Shown: positions 17,614 through 26,913, counted from the stretch's first letter. The stretch is 64,000 bases of DNA from Bacillus sp. OV166 (GCF_900177675.1 NZ_FXWM01000001.1:1807001-1871000), one strand, 5' to 3'. A program made the numbers and translations. The notes: generated from the letters alone by a model not told the origin.

Positions 17614-17808
17614 ATGAAGGAAGAAATGATCACTGAAATCTTGGATCGACTAATGACAGGTGAAATTTCAGAGTATTATGTAACAAATGACGATTTCATG
17701 GAATTTCGTCAGGTCCTGGTAAAAAGGAATGATTTTAAGTATTTCCGCGGAATTGGTCAGAGGGGCGGGGATGTTTTGTATCATTATCTAAAAGAACCTA
17801 GAAGCTAA
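17614..17808 (+). CDS. hypothetical protein, 64 aa
   Basis: Small acidic/basic mixed protein with no membrane segment; the second half DFKYFRGIGQRGGDVLYHYLKE looks like a compact conserved core. ATG preceded by AAAGGTGGTG. Not recognised. It stands alone, between ykvS and ptsHI, with a candidate cre box upstream. Confidence 0.7.
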   Translation: MKEEMITEILDRLMTGEISEYYVTNDDFMEFRQVLVKRNDFKYFRGIGQRGGDVLYHYLKEPRS

Positions 17809-18191
17809 TCGCAATTTTTTCCAAGATCTTTCCATTAGAATTGTTGAAATAATCAAAAGCTGTCGAAAGTGACAGATTTTAATGTTTTTCTTGGGGGGGA
17901 TATGATAGTTTATGAATGTTTTTGACAGAATTGTGACAAATGATATAAAATTGATTTTTCAGTTGTTTGATAAAGTGGAAAGTGCTATTCTATCAATTGA
18001 ATAAACAAAAAACATTATCATGAGGGTGTAAATTCATAACATATTTGTTTTCCTTTTGGAAAAAATAAGCGAAAAAGATTTGAATTTAACTCTTTAGCCA
18101 ATTAAAGATTTAGTTGACTAAATGATGAGAAATGTTTATTTTTAATGAAGCAAGTTTATATTTTTATATATATTAAAGGAGTTTGATGATC
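17809..18191. other. leader region of ptsHI
   Basis: 383 nt without a gene. It holds a promoter (17922-17949) and then about 240 nt of AT-rich leader. No GlcT-type antitermination hairpin or ptsG gene was recognised. Confidence 0.6.
17922..17949 (+). promoter_or_regulatory. probable ptsHI promoter
   Basis: TTGACA (17922-17927), 16-bp spacer, TATAAA (17944-17949). Gives a leader of about 235 nt before ptsH. A second, weaker candidate TTGATA/TATCAA lies at 17967-17996. Confidence 0.6.
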
Positions 18192-18458
18192 ATGTCAGAA
18201 AAGCAATTTAAGGTAATCGCAGAAACAGGGATACATGCAAGACCAGCAACTTTATTAGTACAAACGGCTAGCCGATTTGATTCTGAGATTCATTTAGAAT
18301 ATAAAGGTAAAAAAGTTAATTTAAAATCAATTATGGGTGTTATGTCTCTAGGTGTTGGCCAAGGTGCAGATATTACGATTTCAGCAGAAGGAAACGATGC
18401 AAACGATGCTTTAAATAGCCTTGAAGAGACATTGAAAAAAGAAGGATTGGCTGAATAA
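18192..18458 (+). CDS. ptsH: phosphocarrier protein HPr
   Basis: 88-residue HPr of the phosphotransferase system. His15 (GIHARPAT) is phosphorylated by enzyme I and Ser46 ([11 protein letters not shown]) by HPr kinase; Ser46-P-HPr is the corepressor of CcpA. The frame opens further up (TTG 18183, ATG 18186) but ATG 18192 gives the standard MSEKQFKV start and length, with AAAGGAG 10 nt upstream. Shares one base with ptsI (TAATG). No ptsG precedes it, unlike B. subtilis. Confidence 0.98.
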   Translation: MSEKQFKVIAETGIHARPATLLVQTASRFDSEIHLEYKGKKVNLKSIMGVMSLGVGQGADITISAEGNDANDALNSLEETLKKEGLAE

Positions 18459-20170
18459 TGACTTTTTTACATGGGATCGCAGCATCAAACGGTATCGCAA
18501 TTGCGAAAGCTTACCGTCTTGTTGAACCAGATTTATCTTTTGAACAAAAAACAATTGACGATGCTGCTGCAGAGGTTGACCGTTTTCGACGGGCAATGGA
18601 AAAATCTAAAGCAGAACTCGAAGCAATTCGTGACCGTGCCAAAGTTGACTTGGGTGCGGATAAAGCTGCAATTTTTGAAGCACATTTACTTGTCCTAAGT
18701 GATCCTGAATTAAATACACCTATTGAAGAAAAAATTCAGTCTGATAAAGTGAATGCTGAATCTGCTTTAAAGGAAACGGCAGATATGTTCATTATGATGT
18801 TCGAACAAATGGATAATGAATATATGAAAGAACGTGCAGCAGATATTCGTGATGTAACGAAGCGTGTATTAGCCCATTTATTAAGTGTTCAACTGGTTAA
18901 TCCAAGCATGATTGCTGAGGAAGTTATCATTGTTTCAGAGGACTTAACACCTTCAGATACAGCACAATTAAACAGACAATATGTCTTAGGATTTACAACA
19001 AATATTGGTGGACGTACCTCACATTCAGCAATTATGGCTCGCTCTATGGAAATTCCAGCAGTAGTTGGAACAAAAACGGCTACTGAGGAAATCAATAATG
19101 GGGATCTAGTTATTGTTGACGGTTTAAAAGGTGAAGTACATATAAATCCTACTCCAGAGCTTGTTGAACAATACCGTAAAGTTCATGATGAGTATGAGGT
19201 ACAAAAAGCTGAATGGGCCAAGCTTGTTAACGAACCAACGGTAACGAATGATGATCATCATGTAGAATTGGTCGCCAATATTGGTACTCCCAAGGATTTA
19301 AAGGGAGTAATTGAAAATGGCGGGGAAGGTGTTGGTCTTTACAGGACCGAGTTCCTATATATGGGAAGAGACCAGCTTCCAACTGAGGAAGAACAGTTTG
19401 AGTCCTATAAAGCCGTTTTAGAAGGATTAAAAGGAAAACCTGTTGTAGTTCGTACCTTAGATATTGGCGGGGATAAAGAACTGCCATATTTGGACTTACC
19501 AAAGGAAATGAATCCATTCTTAGGCTTCCGGGCAATTCGATTATGCTTAGAAGAGCAGGATATATTCCGCACCCAGTTGAGAGCCTTGTTACGGGCAAGT
19601 ACCTTTGGGAATTTAAAAATCATGTTCCCGATGATTGCAACACTGGATGAATTCCGTGCGGCAAAAACGATTCTTGAAGAAGAAAAGCAAAAGCTTCTTG
19701 CTGAAGGTCAAAAAGTTTCCGATGAAATTGAACTTGGAATAATGGTTGAAATTCCTTCAACTGCTATCTTAGCTGATCAATTTGCAAAAGAAGTAGACTT
19801 CTTTAGTATTGGAACTAATGATTTGATTCAATATACGATGGCTGCCGACCGCATGAACCAACGTGTTTCATATCTGTATCAGCCCTATAGCCCATCCATT
19901 TTACGATTAGTAAAAATGGTTATTGATGCAGCACATGCAGAAGGAAAATGGACAGGGATGTGTGGCGAAATGGCAGGAGATGAAACGGCCATTCCGGTTC
20001 TTTTAGGTCTTGGACTTGATGAATTTTCTATGAGTGCAACTTCAATTTTAAAAGCTCGCTCACAAATCAGGAATTTGAAAAAATCTGATATGGAGAAGCT
20101 AGCTCAACAAGTTTTAAATATGCAAACAACTGCGCAGGTTATTGAAGCAGTAAATGGTGCCACAAAGTAA
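18458..20170 (+). CDS. ptsI: phosphoenolpyruvate-protein phosphotransferase (enzyme I)
   Basis: 570-residue enzyme I that transfers phosphate from PEP to His15 of HPr. The active-site histidine is His189 in [19 protein letters not shown]; the C-terminal PEP barrel shows [18 protein letters not shown] and GMCGEMAGD with the catalytic cysteine. Normal length. Translationally coupled to ptsH and followed by a strong terminator. Confidence 0.98.
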   Translation: MTFLHGIAASNGIAIAKAYRLVEPDLSFEQKTIDDAAAEVDRFRRAMEKSKAELEAIRDRAKVDLGADKAAIFEAHLLVLSDPELNTPIEEKIQSDKVNAESALKETADMFIMMFEQMDNEYMKERAADIRDVTKRVLAHLLSVQLVNPSMIAEEVIIVSEDLTPSDTAQLNRQYVLGFTTNIGGRTSHSAIMARSMEIPAVVGTKTATEEINNGDLVIVDGLKGEVHINPTPELVEQYRKVHDEYEVQKAEWAKLVNEPTVTNDDHHVELVANIGTPKDLKGVIENGGEGVGLYRTEFLYMGRDQLPTEEEQFESYKAVLEGLKGKPVVVRTLDIGGDKELPYLDLPKEMNPFLGFRAIRLCLEEQDIFRTQLRALLRASTFGNLKIMFPMIATLDEFRAAKTILEEEKQKLLAEGQKVSDEIELGIMVEIPSTAILADQFAKEVDFFSIGTNDLIQYTMAADRMNQRVSYLYQPYSPSILRLVKMVIDAAHAEGKWTGMCGEMAGDETAIPVLLGLGLDEFSMSATSILKARSQIRNLKKSDMEKLAQQVLNMQTTAQVIEAVNGATK

Positions 20171-20183
20171 ACACAATACTCAA

Positions 20184-20215
20184 AAAAGACCGGCTGATGA
20201 TTAGCCGGTCTTTTT
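20184..20215 (+). terminator. ptsHI terminator
   Basis: AAAAGACCGGCT / AGCCGGTCTTTT with a 7-nt loop, then T run. Confidence 0.92.
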
Positions 20216-20399
20216 CTGTCGTTCATTTATTTTTTGATTTTTCACAGTATTTTCTTTTTTATTATGGATTTTTGAGTATAATAATAACTAATACATAGTA
20301 CCTATTTTTCGACCAGTACTTTAGAATGATAGATGGACAGGAATAGGCAAGTATTTTATTGGACATGGTAAATTTGAAATGGTGGAGGTGAATGAAAGT

Positions 20400-20546
20400 A
20401 TGGAACAAAAACCTGTACATTTTGATGGAAGTTCACTACTAGGTCAAGCAACCAATGAGGCATTGTTAAATGAACCATTCCAGTTGACTGATGAAATGAG
20501 AATTAACATTGGTCACAACCCTTACTCTCTTGATACAAATGAATAA
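20400..20546 (+). CDS. hypothetical small protein, 48 aa
   Basis: Acidic peptide starting MEQKPVHFDGSSLLGQ and ending with GHNPYSLDTNE. GGTGGAGGTG lies 9 nt before the ATG and a terminator follows 10 nt after the stop, so it looks like a genuine monocistronic small gene. No similarity recognised, no membrane segment or cysteine. Confidence 0.6.
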   Translation: MEQKPVHFDGSSLLGQATNEALLNEPFQLTDEMRINIGHNPYSLDTNE

Positions 20547-20556
20547 ATGATGCATG

Positions 20557-20587
20557 AAAAGGATTTGTCTTCGGGCAAATCCTTTTT
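20557..20587 (+). terminator. terminator after the 48-aa ORF
   Basis: AAAAGGATTTG / CAAATCCTTTTT stem. Confidence 0.88.
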
Positions 20588-20652
20588 GATTATTTTCTCT
20601 TATTTTAACTAATAATATTATTGTCTTTATTCAAAGGAAAGGTGGAGCTTAA

Positions 20653-21288
20653 ATGGTACGTGTTTTGTATATCACGGCACATCCTCACAATGAAACACAG
20701 TCCTATAGTATGGCGGTAGGTAAGGAATTTATTGATAGCTATAAACAAATCAATTCCAGCCATGAGGTAATACATCTAGATTTGTATAAAGAACATATAC
20801 CTCACATTGATGCAGATGTCTTTAGCGGCTGGGGAAAACTTCGTTCTGGTCAAAGCTTTGATGAATTAACAGCGGAAGAAAAGCAAAAGGTTGGCCGGCT
20901 TAACGAGTTAAGTGAGCAGTTTGTTAGTGCGGATAAATATGTGTTTGTCACGCCTTTATGGAATTTCTCATTTCCGCCAATTATGAAGGCATATCTTGAT
21001 TCTGTATCAGTTGCGGGCAAGACATTTAAATATACGGAACAGGGCCCAATAGGACTTTTAACGGATAAAAAAGCATTGCATATTCAAGCCCGGGGTGGAT
21101 TTTACTCAGAGGGGCCTGCAGCACAGATGGAAATGGGACACCGATATATCAGTGTGATGATGAGTTTCTTTGGAGTTCCATCCCTGGAGGGGCTGTTTGT
21201 GGAAGGCCATAATGCAATGCCTGACAAGGCTGAAGAAATAAAAGAAAATGCGATTGCACGTGCAAGGGATTTTGCACATTCATTCTAA
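20653..21288 (+). CDS. azoR: FMN-dependent NADH-azoreductase
   Basis: 211-residue flavodoxin-fold enzyme that reduces quinones and azo compounds by two-electron transfer from NADH. The FMN-phosphate loop near the start is [16 protein letters not shown] and the family motif [19 protein letters not shown] lies about residues 98-116. RBS AAAGGTGGAG. In B. subtilis the paralogue azoR2 belongs to the MhqR regulon; here I see no MhqR palindrome in the 100 nt upstream. Confidence 0.9.
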   Translation: MVRVLYITAHPHNETQSYSMAVGKEFIDSYKQINSSHEVIHLDLYKEHIPHIDADVFSGWGKLRSGQSFDELTAEEKQKVGRLNELSEQFVSADKYVFVTPLWNFSFPPIMKAYLDSVSVAGKTFKYTEQGPIGLLTDKKALHIQARGGFYSEGPAAQMEMGHRYISVMMSFFGVPSLEGLFVEGHNAMPDKAEEIKENAIARARDFAHSF

Positions 21289-21305
21289 AAACTCAGTATA
21301 GGTAC

Positions 21306-21334
21306 AGAGGCAGATTAAATCTGTCTCTTTTTGT
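21306..21334 (+). terminator. terminator after azoR
   Basis: AGAGGCAGA-TTAAA-TCTGTCTCT then T run. Confidence 0.8.
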
Positions 21335-21409
21335 ATGATTTTTTGGCAAGTATTTCCTCAATTTATCCTGTATACTAAGAATATATTTATGAAGGAGGAA
21401 TTGTAAACA

Positions 21410-22195
21410 ATGGAGTTGAATTTAACTGGTAAAACAGCTTTGGTGGTTGCTTCCAGCCAGGGCTTAGGGTTTGCAATAGCTGAACGATTAGTAAGAGAGG
21501 GAGCAAATGTTATGATTTCTGGCCGGGAAGAGGAAACGCTGAAACAAAAAGCAAGTCAGCTTGAATCTCTTGGTATGGGAAAGATAGCCTACCAAAAAAC
21601 TGATATAACTAATGTAAATGATATTAATCAGCTGGTAAAAGTAACAGCAGAATCGTTTCAAAGAATTGATTTACTAGTTAATAATGCTGGAGGCCCTCCT
21701 GCAGGGGCGTTTGAGGAGTTATCAGATGAGGAATGGCAGAAGTCCTTTGAATTGAATTTATTATCATATGTTCGAATGATCCGGGCTTCATTGCCCTATT
21801 TAAAAGAGCAGGGCGGGAAAATTTTGAACATCGCCTCTACTTCGATTAAAGAACCAATTCCAGGCTTAATACTCTCGAATACATTTCGGACGGGAATAGT
21901 TGGACTAGCAAAAACTCTTGCTTCAGAACTGGCTCAATATAATATTCTTATTAATACCATTGCTCCTGGCCGGATTGCAACTGACCGTGTCAATCATTTA
22001 GATCAAGTAAATGCAGATAAACTTGGAGTCGATCGGGAAACTATCGCATTGCAAGCAAAGGAGGGAATTCCATTAAAGAGATACGGAACACCAGAGGAAT
22101 TTGCAAATGTTGCAGCTTTCCTATTATCTGATGCTAATTCCTATATGACAGGCAGTTCGTTTTTAGTAGATGGAGGGATGATCAAAGCGATATAA
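21410..22195 (+). CDS. SDR-family oxidoreductase lacking the canonical Tyr-Lys pair
   Basis: 261-residue Rossmann protein. The cofactor loop is ASSQGLGFAIA instead of TGxxxGIG, NNAGG is present, and the region that normally holds YxxxK reads LILSNTFRTGIVGLAK, so neither catalytic Tyr nor Lys is at its usual place. This fits the 3-oxoacyl-ACP-reductase-like subgroup described as having an imperfect NAD motif and catalytic tetrad. GRIATDRVNHLDQ and the C-terminal SFLVDGGMIKAI are typical. Function unknown. RBS AAGGAGG. Confidence 0.85.
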   Translation: MELNLTGKTALVVASSQGLGFAIAERLVREGANVMISGREEETLKQKASQLESLGMGKIAYQKTDITNVNDINQLVKVTAESFQRIDLLVNNAGGPPAGAFEELSDEEWQKSFELNLLSYVRMIRASLPYLKEQGGKILNIASTSIKEPIPGLILSNTFRTGIVGLAKTLASELAQYNILINTIAPGRIATDRVNHLDQVNADKLGVDRETIALQAKEGIPLKRYGTPEEFANVAAFLLSDANSYMTGSSFLVDGGMIKAI

Positions 22196-22286
22196 TAAGC
22201 CAATTGTTTTTTCCTATATTAACCTTTCTTTACGTTTATTACCGATGTATTATGGCTATGGTAAAAATATTAAGGGAGTGTTATAG

Positions 22287-22760
22287 ATGCTGAAAAATAT
22301 TCGATTCATTACTGTATTGATCTTAATAGTATGCAGTTCTTCTCTGCTAAGCGGCTGTAGTTTGCTTTTTTCCAATGAATTAATTGTAAACCGCTATGCC
22401 GACGCCTTGTTAACAAAAAATAATGAACTTCAATTCCGTTTTCGAATTAACAATGAAATATTAGCAGGGCAACAATTATATAAAGTGAAAGTTACGATTC
22501 ACGATGATAAATTAGCTGCCGCAATCGGTAAACGAGAAATAGTATACGGAGAAGATCAAGTGTTGAACGGTGAATATTTAGAAGTAAAAGGAAAAGGTGA
22601 GAAATATATTTTTATGGATCCGTTGCCCCTAAGAGAAGATTTACATATTCTTGACCTTAAAAACATGATTGAAAAGGATAATGCTGTTTCGATTGAAGTG
22701 TTTAATAATCAAGAAGTATTCGGTCGAGCTTATTTAACAAATTTTTCTTCAGAGTTATAA
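22287..22760 (+). CDS. putative lipoprotein, 157 aa
   Basis: N-terminal signal with lipobox LLSGC (cysteine near residue 24), so the mature protein should be anchored on the outer face of the membrane. The rest is beta-strand-like and hydrophilic with no recognised domain. RBS AAGGGAGTG. Monocistronic, followed by a terminator at 22827. Function unknown. Confidence 0.75.
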   Translation: MLKNIRFITVLILIVCSSSLLSGCSLLFSNELIVNRYADALLTKNNELQFRFRINNEILAGQQLYKVKVTIHDDKLAAAIGKREIVYGEDQVLNGEYLEVKGKGEKYIFMDPLPLREDLHILDLKNMIEKDNAVSIEVFNNQEVFGRAYLTNFSSEL

Positions 22761-22826
22761 AAAGTGATTATGTTCTCGGTTGAAAGGGCAAAATATATTT
22801 GTGCATAATTTTGGAGATGGAGCACG

Positions 22827-22862
22827 AAAACCGGAGCGACTGGGACGTTCCGGTTTTTTTAT
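22827..22862 (+). terminator. terminator
   Basis: AAAACCGGA ... TTCCGGTTTT followed by T run. Confidence 0.85.
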
Positions 22863-22935
22863 GCATAATTTTTTATCAAACTAAATTTAAATGCTAAAAT
22901 ATATAAGGAAAATTCCAAAGAGAGGGAAGATTAAT

Positions 22936-23813
22936 TTGCTTACTCCAGAAATACGGTAATTGGATTTATTGGCACAGGCGTAATGGGAAAAAGTATGGCA
23001 GGACATTTATTAAAGGCGGGCTACTCTGCAGTTGTTTATTCAAGGACAAAGGAAAAAGCACAAGACCTATTGGATAATGGCGCAGTCTGGGCCGCAACGC
23101 CGAAAGAGGTAGCTGAAAAAGCATCTGTAACTTTCACAATGGTCGGCTATCCAACCGATGTGGAGGAAATATATTTCGGCGAAAATGGCTTAATTCACAA
23201 TGGGACATCTGGAAGCTATCTTATCGATATGACAACCTCTTCTCCGTCACTTGCCATTAAAATTTATGAACAGGCTAAAAGGAAAGGAATTCAGGCGATT
23301 GATGCACCTGTTTCTGGTGGAGATGTAGGCGCAAAGGAAGCTAAACTCTCCATCATGGTTGGCGGTGAAAGTGAAGCATTTGAAGGGGTTCGTCCTATAT
23401 TGGAGATGCTTGGAACTAACGTGGTTTACCAAGGCAAACCAGGTGCTGGCCAGCATACAAAAATGTGCAATCAAATTGCAATTGCTTCTAACATGATAGG
23501 TGTTTGTGAAGCAATTATATATGCTGAAAAAGCTGGGCTGGATCCAGAAAATGTCCTGAAAAGTATAACAACTGGAGCTGCTGGAAGCTGGTCTCTAAGC
23601 AATCTTGCACCAAGAATGTTAGCCGGAAATTTTGGACCTGGTTTTTACATAAAGCATTTTATAAAGGATATGAAAATAGCGATAGATGAAGCTGAACGAA
23701 TGGGAATGGAAGTACCAGGTCTCTCATTAGCTAAATCTTTATACGACCAATTATCCGAAATGGGAGAAGAAAATAGCGGCACACATGCGCTTTATAAATA
23801 TTGGAAGAACTAA
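22936..23813 (+). pseudogene. ykwC: YkwC-like beta-hydroxyacid dehydrogenase with apparent 1-nt frameshift at the start
   Basis: NAD(P)-dependent 3-hydroxyisobutyrate-dehydrogenase-family protein, about 287 aa, with DAPVSGGDVGAKEA, GAGQHTKMCNQ (catalytic Lys) and a normal C-terminus. The Rossmann motif GFIGTGVMGKSMAG is encoded from 22962, but no ATG, GTG or TTG precedes it in that frame. A TTG at 22936 behind GAGGG is at the right place but is in another frame and stops after CGG. Restoring one A in the GAAAT at 22948-22952 would join them. Either a real frameshift or a homopolymer sequencing error. A start at ATG 22983 would remove the cofactor loop. Confidence 0.75.
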
Positions 23814-23880
23814 TAGTTGAATAAATTCCTCCCATCTTCTTGAAACTATAAGAGAAACCTTGAATTAGGAGGAATTGTTA

Positions 23881-24060
23881 ATGGCTAAACGGACAAAAAA
23901 GAACGACGCGGAACAAAAAAACAAAAAGGGGTTTGATTCTGCAGTAGCGAACGAAGAATTCGCCAATGAATTTGGATCAGCTGCAGCAAATCAAGCACAT
24001 AAAGAAAAAGCTAAAAAAGAAAAGGCTCCTAAAAACAATGGGAAATATAAAGGCCAATAA
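23881..24060 (+). CDS. small Lys/Ala-rich hydrophilic protein, 59 aa
   Basis: Starts MAKRTKKNDAEQKNKKG, contains FANEFGSAAANQAHKEKAKK and ends KNNGKYKGQ. Low complexity, no hydrophobic segment, composition like minor small acid-soluble spore proteins, though no exact family is recognised. AGGAGG 8 nt before ATG 23881 decides the start over an upstream in-frame TTG. Terminator follows. Confidence 0.7.
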   Translation: MAKRTKKNDAEQKNKKGFDSAVANEEFANEFGSAAANQAHKEKAKKEKAPKNNGKYKGQ

Positions 24061-24072
24061 TTTTTAAAATTA

Positions 24073-24098
24073 ATACCCTCACATTAAATGTGAGGGTA
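24073..24098. terminator. bidirectional terminator, small protein / patA
   Basis: TTACCCTCACATT / AATGTGAGGGTAA, nearly perfect. Confidence 0.88.
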
Positions 24099-24106
24099 AA
24101 ATTCGT

Positions 24107-25261
24107 TTAATTCCAATTTCGTAAATATTGTTCCAGCCGATTTAGGCCAAGTTCTAATAATTCCATAGAACAAGCAAACGATAACCGGAAATAACCTTCT
24201 CCATATTCAGAAAAAGCACTGCCAGGTACGACGGCCACTTTTGTTTCTTGAACAAGATTAAGGGCAAAGTCAAAGCTGTTTAATGCGATGGTATCAGGAA
24301 TTTTCACAAAGAAATAAAACGCTCCGTCCGGTTTGACGGCATCAAGTCCCATAGTAGATAATCGCTTGAAAACATAATCCCTTCTTTTTAAATATTCCTT
24401 TTTCATCACAATCGCATCATCAATACCTGTTGTAACGGCCGCCAAAGCTGCCTTTTGCGCAATCGAAGTGGCACAAGAAATGTTATATTGATGGACTTTT
24501 AAAATATGTTTGGTGATACCTTCAGGTGCAAATAAAAAGCCAATTCTCCATCCTGTCATTGAGTGGGACTTGGATAACCCATTTATTACGATGGTTTGTT
24601 CTTTTAGAAAGGAAGCAATCGATTGATGTGGCTGATCATAAGTAAGTTCGCTGTATATTTCATCAGCAAGGATAAAGATATCTTTATTCTTAATATATTC
24701 TGCTATTTCTCTTAGCTCTGACTCTGAGAGACTGACTCCAGTCGGGTTCGAAGGGTACGGGAGTACAATGCAGCGAGTTTTCTCAGTAATAAATGGTTTG
24801 ATCATTTCTAATGTAAAGCGAAACTGGTTTCGGCGAATATCGACATGCACTGGAGTTGCCCCCATCATTCGAATAATTGGTTCATAGCCTGGATAAATTG
24901 GACCAGGTAATATGACCTCGGAACCTTCTATTAAAATAGACCGAAAAGCAATATCAATTGCCTCACTTGCCCCTGCAGTAACAATCACTTCTGATTCAGG
25001 CTTATAATGCAAACCATATTTTTTTTCTACAAAATTGCACGCCGCTTCCCTTAATTCAATCGTCCCTGCATTATGGGTATAGGAAGTAAAGTTTTGTTCA
25101 ATTGCTGCAATACCTGCATTTTTTACATGTTCTGGGGTCGGGAAATCAGGTTGTCCAATTGTAAATGAAATCAGGTCATCAACATGCGCAACCATATTAA
25201 AAAACTTTCTAATTCCCGAGATTTCAATATCTTTTACTCGTTGATTAATTAAATGCTCCAA
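24107..25261 (-). CDS. patA: aminotransferase A (PatA)
   Basis: 384-residue fold-type I PLP aminotransferase. The PLP lysine is in NGLSKSHSMTGWRIGF; YPSNPTGVSLS and ILADEIYSEL are the usual cofactor-contact motifs, and RLSFACSMELL near the C-terminus holds the substrate-carboxylate arginine. B. subtilis PatA makes diaminopimelate precursors or acts on aromatic and N-acetyl-diaminopimelate substrates, which would fit dapH-dapL in the same window. Start is TTG behind GGAAGGATGG. Confidence 0.9.
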   Translation of the reverse strand: MEHLINQRVKDIEISGIRKFFNMVAHVDDLISFTIGQPDFPTPEHVKNAGIAAIEQNFTSYTHNAGTIELREAACNFVEKKYGLHYKPESEVIVTAGASEAIDIAFRSILIEGSEVILPGPIYPGYEPIIRMMGATPVHVDIRRNQFRFTLEMIKPFITEKTRCIVLPYPSNPTGVSLSESELREIAEYIKNKDIFILADEIYSELTYDQPHQSIASFLKEQTIVINGLSKSHSMTGWRIGFLFAPEGITKHILKVHQYNISCATSIAQKAALAAVTTGIDDAIVMKKEYLKRRDYVFKRLSTMGLDAVKPDGAFYFFVKIPDTIALNSFDFALNLVQETKVAVVPGSAFSEYGEGYFRLSFACSMELLELGLNRLEQYLRNWN

Positions 25262-25350
25262 TATTGTCCATCCTTCCGACAGGGTTTTATCTGTTATGAA
25301 TATAATGATTATAGACTATTTTTATCTAAAGTTACCACTATGTAGAAATA

Positions 25351-25385
25351 AAAAACGATCTGAGTTTTTATCAGACCGCTTTTTG
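25351..25385 (-). terminator. probable terminator of the 66-aa ORF
   Basis: Imperfect stem CGATCTGA / TCAGACCG flanked by A and T runs. Confidence 0.55.
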
Positions 25386-25417
25386 GGGAAAGGGAGTTTC
25401 ATTCAAATTAAAGTTTT

Positions 25418-25618
25418 TTAATAACCATAGTCCCAGTCAACTTCGTCCTCGTGCAAAAAAACGGGTGACACAGAACCAAAATTAACTATTTTACTTTCCA
25501 GCATACAAGTACAATGCTCGCAGCCACATTGCTCTTTAATTTCTTCATAAATAGAATGATCAACATCTTCAATAAATGTAACGTTTTGTTCCTGAAAAAG
25601 AATCGCTGTTCCTTTCAT
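25418..25618 (-). CDS. small cysteine-rich acidic protein, 66 aa
   Basis: Not recognised. The centre carries CGCEHCTCML, a dense Cys/His cluster able to bind a metal, surrounded by an acidic chain ending HEDEVDWDYGY. AGAGGTG precedes the ATG at 25618. Monocistronic, next to patA on the same strand but with its own terminator. Confidence 0.7.
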   Translation of the reverse strand: MKGTAILFQEQNVTFIEDVDHSIYEEIKEQCGCEHCTCMLESKIVNFGSVSPVFLHEDEVDWDYGY

Positions 25619-25767
25619 TGGTCAAGCACCTCTTTTAAAAGTATATTCAACTAAAGATTATTTGACTTATAACTATATTGTAAATCCGCATTTATTTACC
25701 GTCTATATATTAGTGAGGTTGTTCACAAAATCATCACGAAGCATGAGAAAAAATAAGACAAATCAAA

Positions 25768-25785
25768 AAAGCCAAGGATGGCTTT
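25768..25785. repeat. left direct repeat (terminator hairpin) of IS1182-derived element A
   Basis: AAAGCCAAGGATGGCTTT, identical to 26896-26913. The repeat is itself a hairpin, the presumed terminator of ykyB before insertion. Confidence 0.85.
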
Positions 25786-26895
25786 CAGGCTGTCGAGAAA
25801 CTTTCGGCAGCCTCTTATTTTCTACAATAACTTTAACAATTCACCGCGTTAATTTGTTATAATATTATTAATATATAGGCTTTGCAACATGTCTGTTGAT
25901 TTGCGCTCCAGGCACTTCGCTTTCCGCGGGCGTGCCGGGGAGCCTCCTCGGCGCTGAAGCGCCTGCGGGGTCTCCCCTGCCCCGTACTCCCGCAGGAGTC
26001 TACGTGCCCTCCGCGCAAATCAACAGAGCTGTAAAATCAATAATGCACTGCTCTAAACACAACCAATCAATAAAAAATTAAGTGGTGAAATCTATGTTTA
26101 AACCAAGAGTATCTACCCAAAGTGAATATGAATTTGTTTCTCTTGATGAATTGGTTCCTGACAATCACCTTCTTCGTTTAATCGATAAATATATTGATCT
26201 TTCATTTCTTCTTGAAAAGATGCGTCCTTATTATAGTGATGATAACGGACGCCCTTCCGATCCGAGCGACAATTACAAAGAGAAATTGAAATGAATGTTG
26301 CCTACCGCTGGTTTTTAGGCCTGAAATTTAAGGATCCTGTTCCACATCACTCAACGATTAGTTGGAATCGCCAACATCGTTTTAAAGGTTCCGATATCTT
26401 TCAGGAAATATTTGATGAGATTGTTCTCCTGGCAATGAATCACAAGATGGTAGGTGGTCGTGTCTTATTTTCGGATTCTACTCATTTAAAGGCTAACGCT
26501 AATAAACATAAATTCACAAAACAAGAAATTGAAGTAGAGACTCGTGAATATTTTGATGAATTGAATAAAGCCGTAGAAGAGGACAGATTAGCTCACGGAA
26601 AAAAGCCGTTATAGGAAAGGGAACGGGCTTCGCTATTGCCGGTTACGGGGATTGAAGAAAGCAAGCGAACAGGCTCTCCTTACGGTAGCCTGCCAAAATA
26701 TGAAAAAGATTGCAACACAATTAGCAAGGCTAGAAAAAGTGTGTTGCAATTCTTTAGGTTGATTACCTCCCCGGCACGCCCTCGGAAAGCGAAGTGCCTA
26801 GAGCGGAAATCAACAGGCCCATTAGCAGGTACAATGAATAATTAAATGCTGAGAATAAAAGATTGCCGAGAAAAATACCCTTTCTCGACAATCTG
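25786..26895 (+). mobile_element. decayed IS1182-family element A (about 1.1 kb)
   Basis: Ends share the inverted sequence (T)CAGGCTGTCGAGAAA on the left and TTTCTCGACAATCTGA on the right. Inside lie a GC-rich palindrome at 25893-26026 (outer arms CTGTTGATTTGCGC / GCGCAAATCAACAG), a broken transposase at 26094-26762 and part of a second palindrome near 26763-26815. The element is flanked by 18-bp identical direct repeats made of a terminator hairpin. Confidence 0.85.
26094..26762 (+). pseudogene. IS1182-family transposase, two internal deletions
   Basis: Three pieces remain. 26094-26270 encodes the N-terminus MFKPRVSTQSEYEFVSLDEL to GRPSDPS. About 60 nt are then missing and the frame changes; 26270-26614 continues [20 protein letters not shown] through [16 protein letters not shown] to AHGKKPL. 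The central catalytic part is lost, and 26627-26762 encodes the C-terminus [20 protein letters not shown] ... [16 protein letters not shown]. Inactive. Confidence 0.85.
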
Positions 26896-26913
26896 AAAGC
26901 CAAGGATGGCTTT
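26896..26913. terminator. ykyB terminator, right copy of the duplicated hairpin
   Basis: AAAGCCA-AGGA-TGGCTTT followed by T run (plus strand); in the minus direction it ends ykyB transcription. Confidence 0.75.

Noticed and set aside
25896..26081. Open frame of 61 codons in the GC-rich part of element A (and similar ones at 28902-29135 and 51087-51317)
   Set aside because: They are translations of the palindrome inside the IS1182-derived elements, lack ribosome binding sites and occur on either strand.
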